Shown: positions 24,879 through 34,997, numbered from the stretch's first letter. The stretch is DNA of 64,000 nt from a bacterium 0.1xD8-71 (GCA_003612405.1 RAYR01000021.1:23660-87659); one strand, 5' to 3'. Notes: a model not told the origin generated them from the sequence alone. Numbers and translations: made by a program.

Positions 24879-26622
24879 TTCGGAAAGAATTTATAGATTA
24901 GTAATGTTCTTAATCTGTGGATGTATCGTTATTTGGTCGTTAAGTTATCGCCTATGGGATAAACCAGGGTTATGGTTTGGTGATGAGTTTGGCTATTTTG
25001 CATCAGCGGCGTATGTGACAGGATTTGATTGGTCAAGTTTAGTCAGTGAACAGTTAGGTTATTATGGAATCGGATATGGTCTGTTTTTGATTCCTGGATT
25101 TCTAATCTGCAAATCGGCTGATGGGTTAATGGGCTATACAGTAATCCTAAATGTGTTTTTTAGCTTTATTTCCTATAATCTGTGTTGTAGACTTCTGTGG
25201 AAAATTAACAATAGAAATAGTTTTGGCCTTTGCTGTTTGGCGAGTATGATTGCAACGCTCTATATAAACAATATAGTCCAAATCCATATGGGATGGTCTG
25301 AAAGCATAAATATAATGATATATTGGCTTATATTAAATGCTTTTAGTAATGTGATTGAAAAATCAAGGATAGTGGATTATGTTGTTTTTTCGGTTGTACT
25401 AAGTTATGCAGTAATTATCCATATGAGAAATGTCCTTTTTGCTGTTGCGGGTGTTTTAGTATTAATTATCTATTTGTTGAAAGAAAAAAAGTTTGATTAT
25501 AAAAAGTTAATAATATTTGGATGCGTTGCCCTGGCAGGGGCCGGAATCTTTTTTATTTCTAAGATGCTGGTTCAGAATACAGTGTGGGTATCGGGAGAAG
25601 AAATCTTAGTAAATGATGTTTCATCGGTTGTTTCCAATTTTCATGTTATAGGTCATTATAGTACATTGGTTGATTGGATGAAAAGCTTTTTATGTAAGTT
25701 ATTTTATATTATTACCTCAACATTTGGTCTGATTGTATGTGGCAGTATATATGGCTTTTCACAGAAAAGAAACTATATTTTTTATTTGGCGTTTATAGGC
25801 TGCTTTTTGGAGTTTATATATACAGTTTATAGTATGCAGATTTCGACAAGATATGATGCCATATACTATGGAAGATATTATGAACCATTTATTGGATTGA
25901 TAATATGTTACAGTATTTTTTTCTTATTTGACTTATCTATGGGTAAAAGGAAGATTTTGCTTGCTTGTATAGCTGTTTTAACACTTTATAAAATTTGTTT
26001 TATAGTTGCAGAAAATATGAATACCACAATAATATCATATGGAGATTCCACAGGTGCAATCTTTCCCTGTATGTCCGGGATTGCGAAGTATATATTTCAA
26101 AAAGGAGTAGGCAGAGTTCCGGTTTCAGCATTTAGTGACACAATATTATACATGGCTATTATATATGGTGTTGTGCTTATCTCTCATATGGTAACGAAAA
26201 GAAATAGTATAAATACCGTTGCATTGATATTTTTTTTAATAATTATTATCGGTGTATGGAAGGAATCGTCAGAGGATGTTATTGATACGATGATTGCGTT
26301 TGAAGAGGAGCGATATGATGATGTTTATCCTGTGTATGATGCATTAAACATAACATGGAAGGAAAACGGGAATACAGACATATATTATTATTCAAGCGGA
26401 GACTACTCATCTTATGTCTTGGATTTACAGTTGTTAATAGGAAGAGAATCCATAAATAGTATTGGAACCCTTTCAAAGATAGATTGTTCTTCTAAAAATA
26501 ATATATATATTGTACTTATGAAAACAGATTCTTTATATGAAAGTCAAAAGCAGGAAGTATTGCAAGATGGAGAATTGTTAGTTGAAACAGATATGATGAC
26601 AATGTTTGTTTATAATAAATGA
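24856..26622 (+). CDS. Multi-pass membrane protein, probable GT-C glycosyltransferase
   Basis: 588-aa protein with about 11-12 membrane segments and a soluble C-terminal part (about 470-588). The first extracytoplasmic loop has WFGDEFGYFASAAYV and a YYGIGYGLFLIPG stretch, resembling GT39-like (GT-C) enzymes that use polyprenyl-phosphate sugars. It could instead serve as the repeat-unit polymerase, which is otherwise not obvious in the cluster. I chose the ATG at 24856, which has GGAAGGGG 10 bp upstream; the frame is open to an ATG at 24832. It overlaps the upstream gene. Confidence 0.75.
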   Translation: MFVYLQNNSERIYRLVMFLICGCIVIWSLSYRLWDKPGLWFGDEFGYFASAAYVTGFDWSSLVSEQLGYYGIGYGLFLIPGFLICKSADGLMGYTVILNVFFSFISYNLCCRLLWKINNRNSFGLCCLASMIATLYINNIVQIHMGWSESINIMIYWLILNAFSNVIEKSRIVDYVVFSVVLSYAVIIHMRNVLFAVAGVLVLIIYLLKEKKFDYKKLIIFGCVALAGAGIFFISKMLVQNTVWVSGEEILVNDVSSVVSNFHVIGHYSTLVDWMKSFLCKLFYIITSTFGLIVCGSIYGFSQKRNYIFYLAFIGCFLEFIYTVYSMQISTRYDAIYYGRYYEPFIGLIICYSIFFLFDLSMGKRKILLACIAVLTLYKICFIVAENMNTTIISYGDSTGAIFPCMSGIAKYIFQKGVGRVPVSAFSDTILYMAIIYGVVLISHMVTKRNSINTVALIFFLIIIIGVWKESSEDVIDTMIAFEEERYDDVYPVYDALNITWKENGNTDIYYYSSGDYSSYVLDLQLLIGRESINSIGTLSKIDCSSKNNIYIVLMKTDSLYESQKQEVLQDGELLVETDMMTMFVYNK

Positions 26623-26629
26623 GGTTGGT

Positions 26630-27523
26630 ATGCTTGTAGTAAGTATTGGGTATGGATTGGGAAACCAGATGTTTGAGTATGCATATGTACAAAAATTAAG
26701 AAGTTTGTATCCTGATTATGAAATATTAATTGATACAGAGTATGCGATTCCCAAAGCGCATAATGGGTATGAATTGAATAGAATTTTTGGGATAAATGAA
26801 AGGCAATGTACAATTCAGGACTTTTACAGACTTTCAGCTGAGTATCCGCATAATATTGATAATAAAGGGTTGTTTTTATTCATTAAGTATATAAGAAAGA
26901 TACAAAAGCATGTATTAAAAAGGAAAAAATCATATATTCGCCAAGGTGATTATACAGAGTTTTTTCCAGAACTATTGAAGTTTGATAAATATGAATCTTT
27001 TTATATTCATGGAGTTTTTGCAAATGAGAAGTATTTTGAAGGTATCGAAGAAAAAATTAAAAAAATATATACCTTTCCAAATATTGAAGATAAACAAAAT
27101 TTATATTGGAAACATAAGATTGAAAATGGCATATCTGTAAGTGTACATATTCGCAGAGGAGATTATATAGACTGGGGGTTGACGTTGCTTGGGGATGAGT
27201 ATTATGAACAGGCGATTTCTGTAATCAGAAATGCCTGCAAAAATCAATGTGAATTTTATGTGTTTACGGATGATGTGGAGTGGGCTAGAGAAAAATATAA
27301 AGACAGGCAGGGTTTTTATGTTGTTACCGGGAACAAATCCGAAAATTGTTTCAGAGATATGCAACTGATGAGTTTATGTAAGCATAACATTGTAGCAAAT
27401 AGTTCATTTAGCTTTTGGGGAGCATATTTAAATTCAAATCCAGCCAAAATAGTAGTCGCATCTAAAGAGCCATTTGATGGCTGTGTGAATTCATTTGCTT
27501 CTAAAGATTGGATTTTGATTTAG
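26630..27523 (+). CDS. GT11-family alpha-1,2-fucosyltransferase-like enzyme
   Basis: 297-aa glycosyltransferase of family GT11. The three family motifs are present: GYGLGNQMFEYA near the N-terminus, the HIRRGDY GDP-fucose-binding motif (about residues 175-181), and ANSSFSFWGAYLN (about 257-269). Such enzymes transfer fucose in alpha-1,2 linkage, or sometimes a related deoxysugar. The ATG at 26630 follows GAGG at 6 bp and lies 7 bp after the previous stop; an in-frame ATG at 26606 would overlap that gene. No GDP-fucose synthesis genes are in the window, so donor supply must come from elsewhere. Confidence 0.93.
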   Translation: MLVVSIGYGLGNQMFEYAYVQKLRSLYPDYEILIDTEYAIPKAHNGYELNRIFGINERQCTIQDFYRLSAEYPHNIDNKGLFLFIKYIRKIQKHVLKRKKSYIRQGDYTEFFPELLKFDKYESFYIHGVFANEKYFEGIEEKIKKIYTFPNIEDKQNLYWKHKIENGISVSVHIRRGDYIDWGLTLLGDEYYEQAISVIRNACKNQCEFYVFTDDVEWAREKYKDRQGFYVVTGNKSENCFRDMQLMSLCKHNIVANSSFSFWGAYLNSNPAKIVVASKEPFDGCVNSFASKDWILI

Positions 27524-28379
27524 TCTTTCATGGCGATCAGGCAGGTAAAATGAGTGAGGATGTTAGGTATGAGAGTAATGCATGGGATCTGGAATCTGAT
27601 TTAGATGCTAAGAGCAGGGTGATAAAGAATCTTAATAAAATAAGTAAAAAAATTGTATGGTTCAATTTTATAAGCAGAAAAAAGTACTTAAAAATTACCC
27701 GTGGTCAAATGGCATGAATGGAATCGATATACATTCGTTAGAAATAATCTGATCTGCCGATATTATATATTTAAATTGGATATGCAATATAGTTTCAATC
27801 AGAGAAATACAAAAATATTGAAGTTAGGGATTCCTGTGGTTTGGAAATGCCATGATCAATGGCCTATGACAGGAGGATGTCATTGCTCGGATAATTGTAC
27901 AAAATGGAAGAGCGGATGTGGGAATTGTCATCTGCTTCAATCCGAGAACGAAAAGGATAAATCCAGATACATCTTTACATTAAAGGAAAAGTGTTTTAGG
28001 GCAGAGATAATTCAGATGCTCAAACATGAATATCCGGATTTATTGATTCGCAAGAGAAAATGGCATTATCTATAATCTGCCAGGAATGGTTATGGAGGCG
28101 CTAGCATGTGCCACACCGGTTGTTGCCTTTAATGTCGGTGGTATTGTTGACATGATAGAACATATGATAAATGGCTATATAGCAGAATATATGAACTCTG
28201 AAGATTTATTCAAGGGGTTATTATGGATTATCAAAAATAATGATAAAAATATTTTAGGTATGAATGGGAGAAAAACGGTTGTAGACAAATTCTCTCCAGA
28301 GATAGTTGCCAGTAAGTATTGTAATGTATATGCGGAGATTACAGAAAGGCAAAAAATAAATTTTAAGGAGAACTCATGA
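27524..28379 (+). pseudogene. Decayed GT4 glycosyltransferase
   Basis: Three consecutive pieces in different frames match one GT4 enzyme. About 27536-27717 reads as a poor N-terminal remnant. 27701-28075 contains GIPVVWKCHDQWPMTGGCHC, C-x-KWKSGCGNC, the Cys-rich acceptor-domain hallmark of capsule GT4 enzymes. 28071-28379 holds YNLPGMVMEALACATPVVAF, the E-x7-E donor site. The junction near 28065 is frameshifted and about 100 residues of the middle, including the Rossmann start of the donor domain, are missing. The 28086-28379 piece has no ribosome binding site. It cannot make an active enzyme as assembled. Confidence 0.82.
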
Positions 28380-29542
28380 AGATTAAAAAAACTATAAAAG
28401 CATATTTAAGAAAACGTTTGAATGATAAATATTATATACAAAATCTTAATATAGATATAGAAAATGAGAAACAGAAGAAAGTATTGATTTGCTATTTAGA
28501 TTATACGGCATTGCATAATCTGGAACATATTATGCATCCTCAGATATATGAGTTTTCAATTATGATTAAATATTTTTTGTCTCAAAATTATTGTATAGAT
28601 ATATGTCCCTATAATTATGAGTATCAGGAAAGGATCAAAGATGATTACGATATAATAATTGGCTTGGGGGCAACATTTAGAACAGCAGTTCAAAAGAATA
28701 CTTTAGCGAAAAAAATACTTTATTTGACGGAAAACCCACCATTAATTGCGGAACAGTTGGAGAAGGCCAGAGTAGATTATTTCTATGAGCGAAAAGGGAA
28801 AAAAATACCTCTTGAAAGAAGTGGAGTATGCTTTGTTGAATCGGATTTATATATAGCAGATTATCGAATTTGTGGCTCTAATAAACATCTATTGAATCAA
28901 CCTAATACGTTTTTTTTATATTTTATTGGGTTGAAAAATCAAAATTTTAGTTATGATGGAAAAAGAAAGAATAAATATAATTTTTTATGGTTTGGAGGTC
29001 CGGCGGCAATCCATAAAGGATTAGATATATGTATGGATATATTTGAAAGACATAAAGAGTGGAATTTGTATGTTGCAGGAATAACAGAGAAAAAATTAAA
29101 AACATATGGTATTCATGAGGGGATTTCCAATGTACATTTTCTTGGTTTTTTAGATGTAAATTCAAAGGAGTATATAGATATAGTAAATGAAACTGTTTTT
29201 ATGATTCTTCCTTCATGTTCTGAATCATATTCCACGGCGGTACTAACATCAATGAGGCATGGGTTGGTGCCTATTGTATGTCAAAATAATGGATTTGATG
29301 AATTTGAAGATTTGGTTTTTATTCTTAAAGATTATCATATTGAGTATGTTGAAAAAGAAATCATTAGGATTTTAGAAGACTATTCAATGGAAGAGTTGGA
29401 AAAAAGAAGCAAGGAGATTATGGAATTTGCTGATACAAATTTTTCAATGGGTAATTATAGAAAAGAACTGTATCAAATCTTAGATTTATATGTAAATGTG
29501 GGGGGGGGGGGGGAATATCAAGATGTAAAAGATTGTCTCTAA
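28376..29542 (+). CDS. Glycosyltransferase (GT4-like) ending in a 14-G tract
   Basis: 388-aa protein with a basic N-terminus and a GT-B type C-terminal domain: FLWFGGPAAIHKGLDICMD is the start of the donor domain and FMILPSCSESYSTAVLTSM the E-x7-E-like region, in degenerate form. GGAG precedes the ATG, which overlaps the end of the upstream pseudogene. The 3' end contains G14 at 29500-29513, translated as a glycine run just before a 12-residue tail. With one G fewer the protein would end four codons later; with one more it would read on about 60 codons. The catalytic part is complete in all frames, so the tract affects only the tail. Confidence 0.85.
   Translation: MKIKKTIKAYLRKRLNDKYYIQNLNIDIENEKQKKVLICYLDYTALHNLEHIMHPQIYEFSIMIKYFLSQNYCIDICPYNYEYQERIKDDYDIIIGLGATFRTAVQKNTLAKKILYLTENPPLIAEQLEKARVDYFYERKGKKIPLERSGVCFVESDLYIADYRICGSNKHLLNQPNTFFLYFIGLKNQNFSYDGKRKNKYNFLWFGGPAAIHKGLDICMDIFERHKEWNLYVAGITEKKLKTYGIHEGISNVHFLGFLDVNSKEYIDIVNETVFMILPSCSESYSTAVLTSMRHGLVPIVCQNNGFDEFEDLVFILKDYHIEYVEKEIIRILEDYSMEELEKRSKEIMEFADTNFSMGNYRKELYQILDLYVNVGGGGEYQDVKDCL
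29500..29513 (+). repeat. Homopolymer tract of 14 G residues
   Basis: An uninterrupted G14 in an AT-rich gene. Tracts this long are prone to slipped-strand mispairing and are typical of phase-variable surface-glycan genes. The exact length is also the kind of feature an assembler gets wrong. Confidence 0.9.
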
Positions 29543-29693
29543 ATCATGGATATATGGTGAGTTGGTTAATGATTTTAAAATGGAGTGGTATGAATAGCGA
29601 AATTAAAATACTATACACGAGGATGGAAATAAAGATTGATGCAATTATATATAACACTAGAGGATTAAGTGAAAGCATTTGGAGGAAACGCAA

Positions 29694-30566
29694 ATGGATA
29701 TGATACAGAATTTAAAATTATTAAAGAATAGAATATGCATTTATCCTGGGCATTATTATTCACCAATACCGTCTGTTCGTGAAATATTGAAACATGATGA
29801 ATTATTTGATCATACGGTTCCAGAAGTTTTAGGGGTTAGTTTGAGATATGGACAGCAAATGGATTTGTTGGAAAAAAGTCAAGGATATTATGAGGAAGCC
29901 TTTTTAAATAAAAAAGAGTTGGGAAAATGTCGGTACCATTTTGAAAATAATTTTTATTCTTATGCGGACGGAATTTTTTATTATCTTATGTTGAGAAACT
30001 TATGTCCACATAAAGTCATTGAAATAGGTTCCGGTTTTTCTTCCGCGCTTTTGTTGGATGTGAATGAAAATATTTTTCATTCTGAAATAGAATGTACATT
30101 CATTGAACCATATACAAAGCGATTAAGATCGCTTCTTCATGAGAAAGATAAAATTCATATCATTGAGAAAAATCTACAGGAAGTAGAATATACGGTGTTT
30201 GAGTCATTACAGGCAGGAGATATTTTATTTATTGATAGCACACACGTAGTGAAAACAGGCAGTGATGTAAACTATATTTTTGCCACTATTTTGCCACATT
30301 TATCAGAAGGAGTTTATATACATTTCCATGATGTGTTTTATCCTTTTGAGTACCCGAGGGAGTGGGTAATAAAAGGAAAAGCGTGGAATGAGGACTATAT
30401 GCTCAGAAGTTTTCTGCAATATAATAGTGCTTTTGAAATTGTACTGTGGAATGACTATCTAATAAAAAAGAATCGGGATTATTTTAAAGAACATATGCCG
30501 CTTTGTTTGAAAAATTCCGGAGGGAGTATTTGGTTGAGAAAAACGGTAGGTAATGTAAAGGTATAA
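29694..30566 (+). CDS. SAM-dependent methyltransferase-like protein
   Basis: 290-aa protein with a class I methyltransferase core: KVIEIGSGFSSALLLDV (motif I, about residues 103-119), CTFIEPYTKRL as the acidic second strand, and ILFIDSTHVVKTGSDVNY as the motif IV region with a WLRK end. It resembles the Methyltransf_24 group used on sugars. I chose the ATG at 29694 because GGAGG (29681-29685) is 8 bp upstream; a TTG at 29679 overlaps that site. The 150 bp before it hold no intact gene, only a stretch reachable from the upstream gene by a +1 slip. Confidence 0.85.
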   Translation: MDMIQNLKLLKNRICIYPGHYYSPIPSVREILKHDELFDHTVPEVLGVSLRYGQQMDLLEKSQGYYEEAFLNKKELGKCRYHFENNFYSYADGIFYYLMLRNLCPHKVIEIGSGFSSALLLDVNENIFHSEIECTFIEPYTKRLRSLLHEKDKIHIIEKNLQEVEYTVFESLQAGDILFIDSTHVVKTGSDVNYIFATILPHLSEGVYIHFHDVFYPFEYPREWVIKGKAWNEDYMLRSFLQYNSAFEIVLWNDYLIKKNRDYFKEHMPLCLKNSGGSIWLRKTVGNVKV

Positions 30567-30602
30567 GCTACAGAGATTATAGATAGAGGTGCAAGAAAAT
30601 AA

Positions 30603-32393
30603 ATGTTAAAAAATATACAGGCTGTACAGGATATTTTATCTCAAATAAATGCTATTTTAACTGGAAAACAGAAAAGAGATGCCATAATAGTACTTATTTG
30701 TATGATGATTGGTTCAGCGCTAGAACTGATAGGAGTATCTGCAATCTATCCTTTTCTTCTGGCCATGTTAAATATTGAAAATTTATATGATAAATGGTAT
30801 ATCAGATGGGTATATGGACTAGTACCTGATATTAAAATAACAGACGTATTACTGCTTCTCGGCGGAATTATTATTTTAATATACATATTGAAGAATTTAT
30901 TTCTGGTTTTTAACGCTTATGTTCAACATAGATATGCGGCTAAGTTCCGGTGTGAAGTTGCTACAAGAATGTTAGGCGCATATATGAAAAGGCCATATCA
31001 ATTTTTCCTGAATACAAATAGCGGAGCGATTATGCGTGGAATCACATCAGATATTTCAAGAGTTTATTACATTCTGCTGTATTCTATTACAATGTGTACA
31101 GAATTATTGACGATTACAGTGTTGGGTGTTTTTTTGTTTATTATAGACTGGACATTGGCTTTGAGCGCAATGCTGTTAATCCTTGTTTGCTTTTTGACTA
31201 TTACTCTTGGCTTTAAAGGCAGGATGAAAAAAGCAGGTAGTGTTATGTGGGAAGCTGAAGCATTAAAAAATCAGTATGGCTATCAGGCGATAAATGGAAT
31301 TAAGGAAATTGTTGTATTAAATCGAAGAGAAAATTTTATAAACCAATTCAACAAAGCAGCACTTTTAGAGCAAAAATCTACTATAAGTTATGGATTTATT
31401 GGTGCGTGTCCTGACCGAATACTGGAAGGAGTCTGTATCGGTGGTTTTATGGGAAGCGTATGTATTAAAATTGCATTGAAAGTGGATTTAAATACCTTTA
31501 TCCCTGTAGTCGGTGCTTTTGCAATGACAGCATTTAGAATATTGCCGTCTATTGCAAAAATTTCAAGCAGGATAAATGCAATTGTTTTTTATCGTCCCAT
31601 GTTACAGAATGTATATAATAATTTGGAAGAAGTGAAAGAGTATGAACAATCTTTAGAACAAGTGTGTATTTCCCAGAATAGTCAGGATGATAACATTCAA
31701 TTTGTTAAAAGGATTATGGTTAAAAATATAAATTGGCGGTATGAGAATTCTGAGAATGATGTATTACATAATGTAACTTTATATATTGATAAGGGGGAAT
31801 CGGTTGCGTTTATAGGGCCATCTGGAGCAGGAAAAACTACTTTGGCAGATATTATCATGGGATTATTGATGCCGCAGTGCGGGAGCATTGAGATGGATGG
31901 AAACGATATTTTTTCAATGCTACAGCAATGGTCAAAAATTATAGGATATGTGCCTCAGTCAGTATTTCTGATAGATGATACTGTTCGGAGTAATGTGGCA
32001 TTTGGATTAGAGAAGGATGAAATATCTGATGAAAAAGTATGGGCGGCTTTAGAAGAAGCACAATTAAAAACTTTTGTTGAGAAGCTTCCTAAGGGACTTG
32101 ATACGATAGTAGGGGAACGAGGAGTGAAATTTTCAGGTGGACAGAGACAAAGAATTGCAATTGCGAGGGCATTGTATGAGAATCCTGAAATTTTGGTGTT
32201 GGACGAGGCGACATCAGCTTTGGATAATGAAACAGAAACGGCTGTTATGGAATCTATAGATGCGTTGCAGGGATCTAAAACTTTAATTATTGTGGCACAT
32301 CGTCTTACCACAATTAGAAATTGTGACAGAATATATGAAATCAAAGATGGCGCTGCTATTGAGAGGAGCAGGAGGGATATAAGTTTTACATAG
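30603..32393 (+). CDS. ABC exporter, fused permease and ATPase (PglK/MsbA-like)
   Basis: 596-aa half transporter. Six membrane segments (about residues 25-330) precede a nucleotide-binding domain with Walker A GPSGAGKTT (about 412-420), the ABC signature FSGGQRQR, Walker B ILVLDEATSALD and the switch His in VAHRLTT. The overall layout matches PglK-type lipid-linked oligosaccharide flippases and exporters. In this cluster it is the best candidate for moving the lipid-linked glycan across the membrane, since no Wzx-like protein is visible. GAGGTG lies upstream of the ATG. Confidence 0.93.
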   Translation: MLKNIQAVQDILSQINAILTGKQKRDAIIVLICMMIGSALELIGVSAIYPFLLAMLNIENLYDKWYIRWVYGLVPDIKITDVLLLLGGIIILIYILKNLFLVFNAYVQHRYAAKFRCEVATRMLGAYMKRPYQFFLNTNSGAIMRGITSDISRVYYILLYSITMCTELLTITVLGVFLFIIDWTLALSAMLLILVCFLTITLGFKGRMKKAGSVMWEAEALKNQYGYQAINGIKEIVVLNRRENFINQFNKAALLEQKSTISYGFIGACPDRILEGVCIGGFMGSVCIKIALKVDLNTFIPVVGAFAMTAFRILPSIAKISSRINAIVFYRPMLQNVYNNLEEVKEYEQSLEQVCISQNSQDDNIQFVKRIMVKNINWRYENSENDVLHNVTLYIDKGESVAFIGPSGAGKTTLADIIMGLLMPQCGSIEMDGNDIFSMLQQWSKIIGYVPQSVFLIDDTVRSNVAFGLEKDEISDEKVWAALEEAQLKTFVEKLPKGLDTIVGERGVKFSGGQRQRIAIARALYENPEILVLDEATSALDNETETAVMESIDALQGSKTLIIVAHRLTTIRNCDRIYEIKDGAAIERSRRDISFT

Positions 32394-32441
32394 AAGCGTA
32401 AAGTGTTTAAAGTGTTAGGATGACATGAAAGGTAATTTCGC

Positions 32442-33482
32442 ATGAAAATATGTTTAAAGGCACTATCGGCAGCGCTAAGCAGCCTGATACTTGTTAATTT
32501 CTTATGCATGTTTTATTATTCAGCACCAGGTGATATATACAGGGACAACGGAGCAACAAAATCAATTAGGAGACCGAGTTCATATTATATTAATTCTACA
32601 GAAGGATTTGGTATTAATTATTTTGATAAAAATGGTTACAACAATATGGCTGGTGAATTAGAAAGTCCATATGTTCTGATAATGGGGTCTTCTCATATGG
32701 AGGCAACATACGTTTCACAGGAAAAGAATACACCGGCAGTATTGAATTCTTTGTTAGGAGGAACGAATCAGAAGCTTAGAGTCTATAATATTGCACATGC
32801 CAATAATCCATTGCCCGATCTTGTAAGAGGTTTTCAGGCTGGCATTGGGGAATTCCCGAATTCTTGTGCAGTCATTATGGAAATATCATCAACGTCTTTC
32901 TCAGTAACCGAATTACAAGATAGTTTGCAGCAGACAATTTATGATCAAACTTCTGACGGGGCGTATTTATCCCAACATCTTACAGGTAAACAGCAATTAA
33001 GAAGCTCACTTGTTGGTTGGATGCCTTTTGCCAAATTTGTATTAAACAGACAGTTGACGTCTATGGATCTGGGAATCGGGAATCCATTTGGCTTACTGAA
33101 AATAAATAATAAAGCAGAAGAACAATTTGATAGGGATGCCTATGCAACTGTTTTAGATGATGTTTTTTCCATGATTCGTAATGAATATAGTGGGACTATT
33201 GTTGTTTTATATCATCCTGAAGTGGTGTTAGTGGGGGAAGAGATGATAATAGTCCGTAACGAAAATACATATGATATTTTTCGATATGCCTGTGAGGACA
33301 ATGATATTTTTTTCCTTGATACAGGAGACGCCTTTTTAAAGGCGTATGAAGATAATTATACAGTACCATATGGTTTTAATAATACTTCACCAGGCAGCGG
33401 ACATCTAAATGCAGATGGACATAGAATAGTTGCGTGTGAGCTTTATCAGGCTTTAAGCGAATTGCAGGAGGATTGGAAATGA
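32442..33482 (+). CDS. SGNH-hydrolase-like protein partner of the MBOAT acyltransferase
   Basis: 346-aa protein with an N-terminal signal anchor (about residues 5-27) and a large extracytoplasmic domain. GSSHME (about 86-91) fits a block I GDS-like site and SGHLNADGHRIVA near the C-terminus fits the D-x-x-H block V of SGNH esterases/acyltransferases, as in AlgJ/AlgX and PatB. It probably transfers or removes acyl groups from the exported glycan, using acyl groups moved by the MBOAT protein next door. Its stop overlaps the MBOAT start (ATGA). Confidence 0.75.
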   Translation: MKICLKALSAALSSLILVNFLCMFYYSAPGDIYRDNGATKSIRRPSSYYINSTEGFGINYFDKNGYNNMAGELESPYVLIMGSSHMEATYVSQEKNTPAVLNSLLGGTNQKLRVYNIAHANNPLPDLVRGFQAGIGEFPNSCAVIMEISSTSFSVTELQDSLQQTIYDQTSDGAYLSQHLTGKQQLRSSLVGWMPFAKFVLNRQLTSMDLGIGNPFGLLKINNKAEEQFDRDAYATVLDDVFSMIRNEYSGTIVVLYHPEVVLVGEEMIIVRNENTYDIFRYACEDNDIFFLDTGDAFLKAYEDNYTVPYGFNNTSPGSGHLNADGHRIVACELYQALSELQEDWK

Positions 33483-34887
33483 ATTTTTTATCTTCTGCCT
33501 TTATTATTTTTATGATAGTACTTCTTGCTTTGCTTTGTATAACAAAACAAGAGGAAACACGCCAAATTATATTATTAATTGCAAGTTATTTGTTTTATGC
33601 TTATGCAGATTGGCGCTTTTTAGGAATATTATTGATCCAGACGACAATTGCATATTGCACAGCGAGAATCATTGATCATAATGAAAGAAAAGGAAAGGGG
33701 ACGGGGGTAACACTGGCTATAGGAATAGTGAGTTGTATTGGAATATTATCAATATTCAAATATAGTAATCACGTTGTTCCATGCTTTATAAAAAATAATG
33801 GGGGGGAGCAAAGATTGCTTTACCGCTAGGAATATCATTTTATACCTTTCAAGCGCTTAGTTATATTATTAATATATACCAGAAGCGACAGCCTGTAGAA
33901 AAATTATTTGTGAAAGTGGCTTTATATATCGGTTTTTTTCCACAGATTACTTCGGGTCCGATTGTAAAAGCACATGATTTTTTCGTGCAATTGGAGCAGA
34001 TGCATCCGATGAAAAAGCAGAATATTATTGCAGGTGCACAGATTTTTCTGATGGGAATTGTTAAGAAAACCGTAATAGCAGATCGTTTGGGCAGGTCTGT
34101 GGATGCTGTATACGCTGCACCGACGGCCTATAGTGGAATATCAATTTTGCTTGCGACAATCGCGTATACGATGCAGATATATGCCGACTTTTCCGGCTAT
34201 TCAGATATGGCAATAGGAGTTGCAAAATGTATAGGCTATGATTTGGGGAAAAATTTTAATATGCCCTATATTGCACATAACCCATCTGAGTTTTGGAGGC
34301 GTTGGCATATTAGTTTATCAAGTTGGTTTAGGGAGTATGTTTATTTCCCGCTTGGAGGGAGTAGAGGAAAATTAATAAAAACTTGCAGGAATCTGTTTCT
34401 GGTAATGTTTTTAAGCGGTATATGGCATGGGACGGGAATCACATTTATTTTATGGGGATTATATCACGGAATTGGAGTGGCTGCTCATCGAGTATTTGCG
34501 GAAGTGGTTAATAGACAGAGATGGCAGATAAAGTCTGTTTTGGGCCAAAAGATAGCCGGAGGGGTCTCTATCTTGTGCACTCTGGTGTTTGTCAATATTG
34601 GCTGGATTTTATTTCGTTCAGACACAGTAGATACTATAGGGATTATATTACATAGAATATTTACCAGGGCTAATGGTGTTGAATATATTTATGTCTTTAC
34701 AATATTGTTTATGATTCTTTTTATCATAGTGAATATTTATACTCTTATCAAGAAGCAAGGTAATGCAGAGTATATTTTTCTTGACTATAATAAATTTTCG
34801 TCTTGGTTTATTTTGTGGACAGTTATTTTTCTTATTTTAGTATTTTTCTATCCGGGAGAAGCAGAGTTTATTTATGGAAAATTTTAA
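33479..34887 (+). pseudogene. MBOAT O-acyltransferase, frameshifted at a G7 tract
   Basis: Two adjacent frames together encode a full MBOAT (AlgI/DltB-like) protein. The first (33479-33829) gives the N-terminal membrane segments; the second resumes in another frame with ALPLGISFYTFQALSYI and runs to 34887, including EFWRRWHISLSSWFREY and the catalytic His in SGIWHGTG. The break lies at 33800-33806, a run of seven G; G8 or G5 would restore one 468-residue frame. So it is either a phase-variable gene in the OFF state, a decayed gene or a sequencing error. GGAGG 7 bp before the ATG at 33479 shows that translation starts normally. It would supply acyl groups to the SGNH partner. Confidence 0.85.
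33800..33806 (+). repeat. G7 tract at the MBOAT frameshift
   Basis: Seven consecutive G residues exactly where the MBOAT frame is lost. One additional G (or two fewer) restores the frame into ALPLGISFYTF. Confidence 0.85.
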
Positions 34888-34997
34888 TACAGATACCATG
34901 ATTAAATTCAGAAGGAGTGATTTCTAGTAAGAAAGAGCTATCATATTGTTATAGAGCGGCGCTTGCAGATTACCGTTTTTATTTATATAAAAAATAG

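Noticed and set aside
27508..27717. 69-codon ORF after the GT11 gene as a separate gene
   Set aside because: It overlaps the GT11 stop and reads as the first part of the decayed GT4 gene.
29543..29693. Hidden gene in the 150 bp after the G14 tract
   Set aside because: One frame is open there only as a continuation of the +1 slipped frame; it lacks a start and family match, so it is noted in the tract entry, not as a gene.
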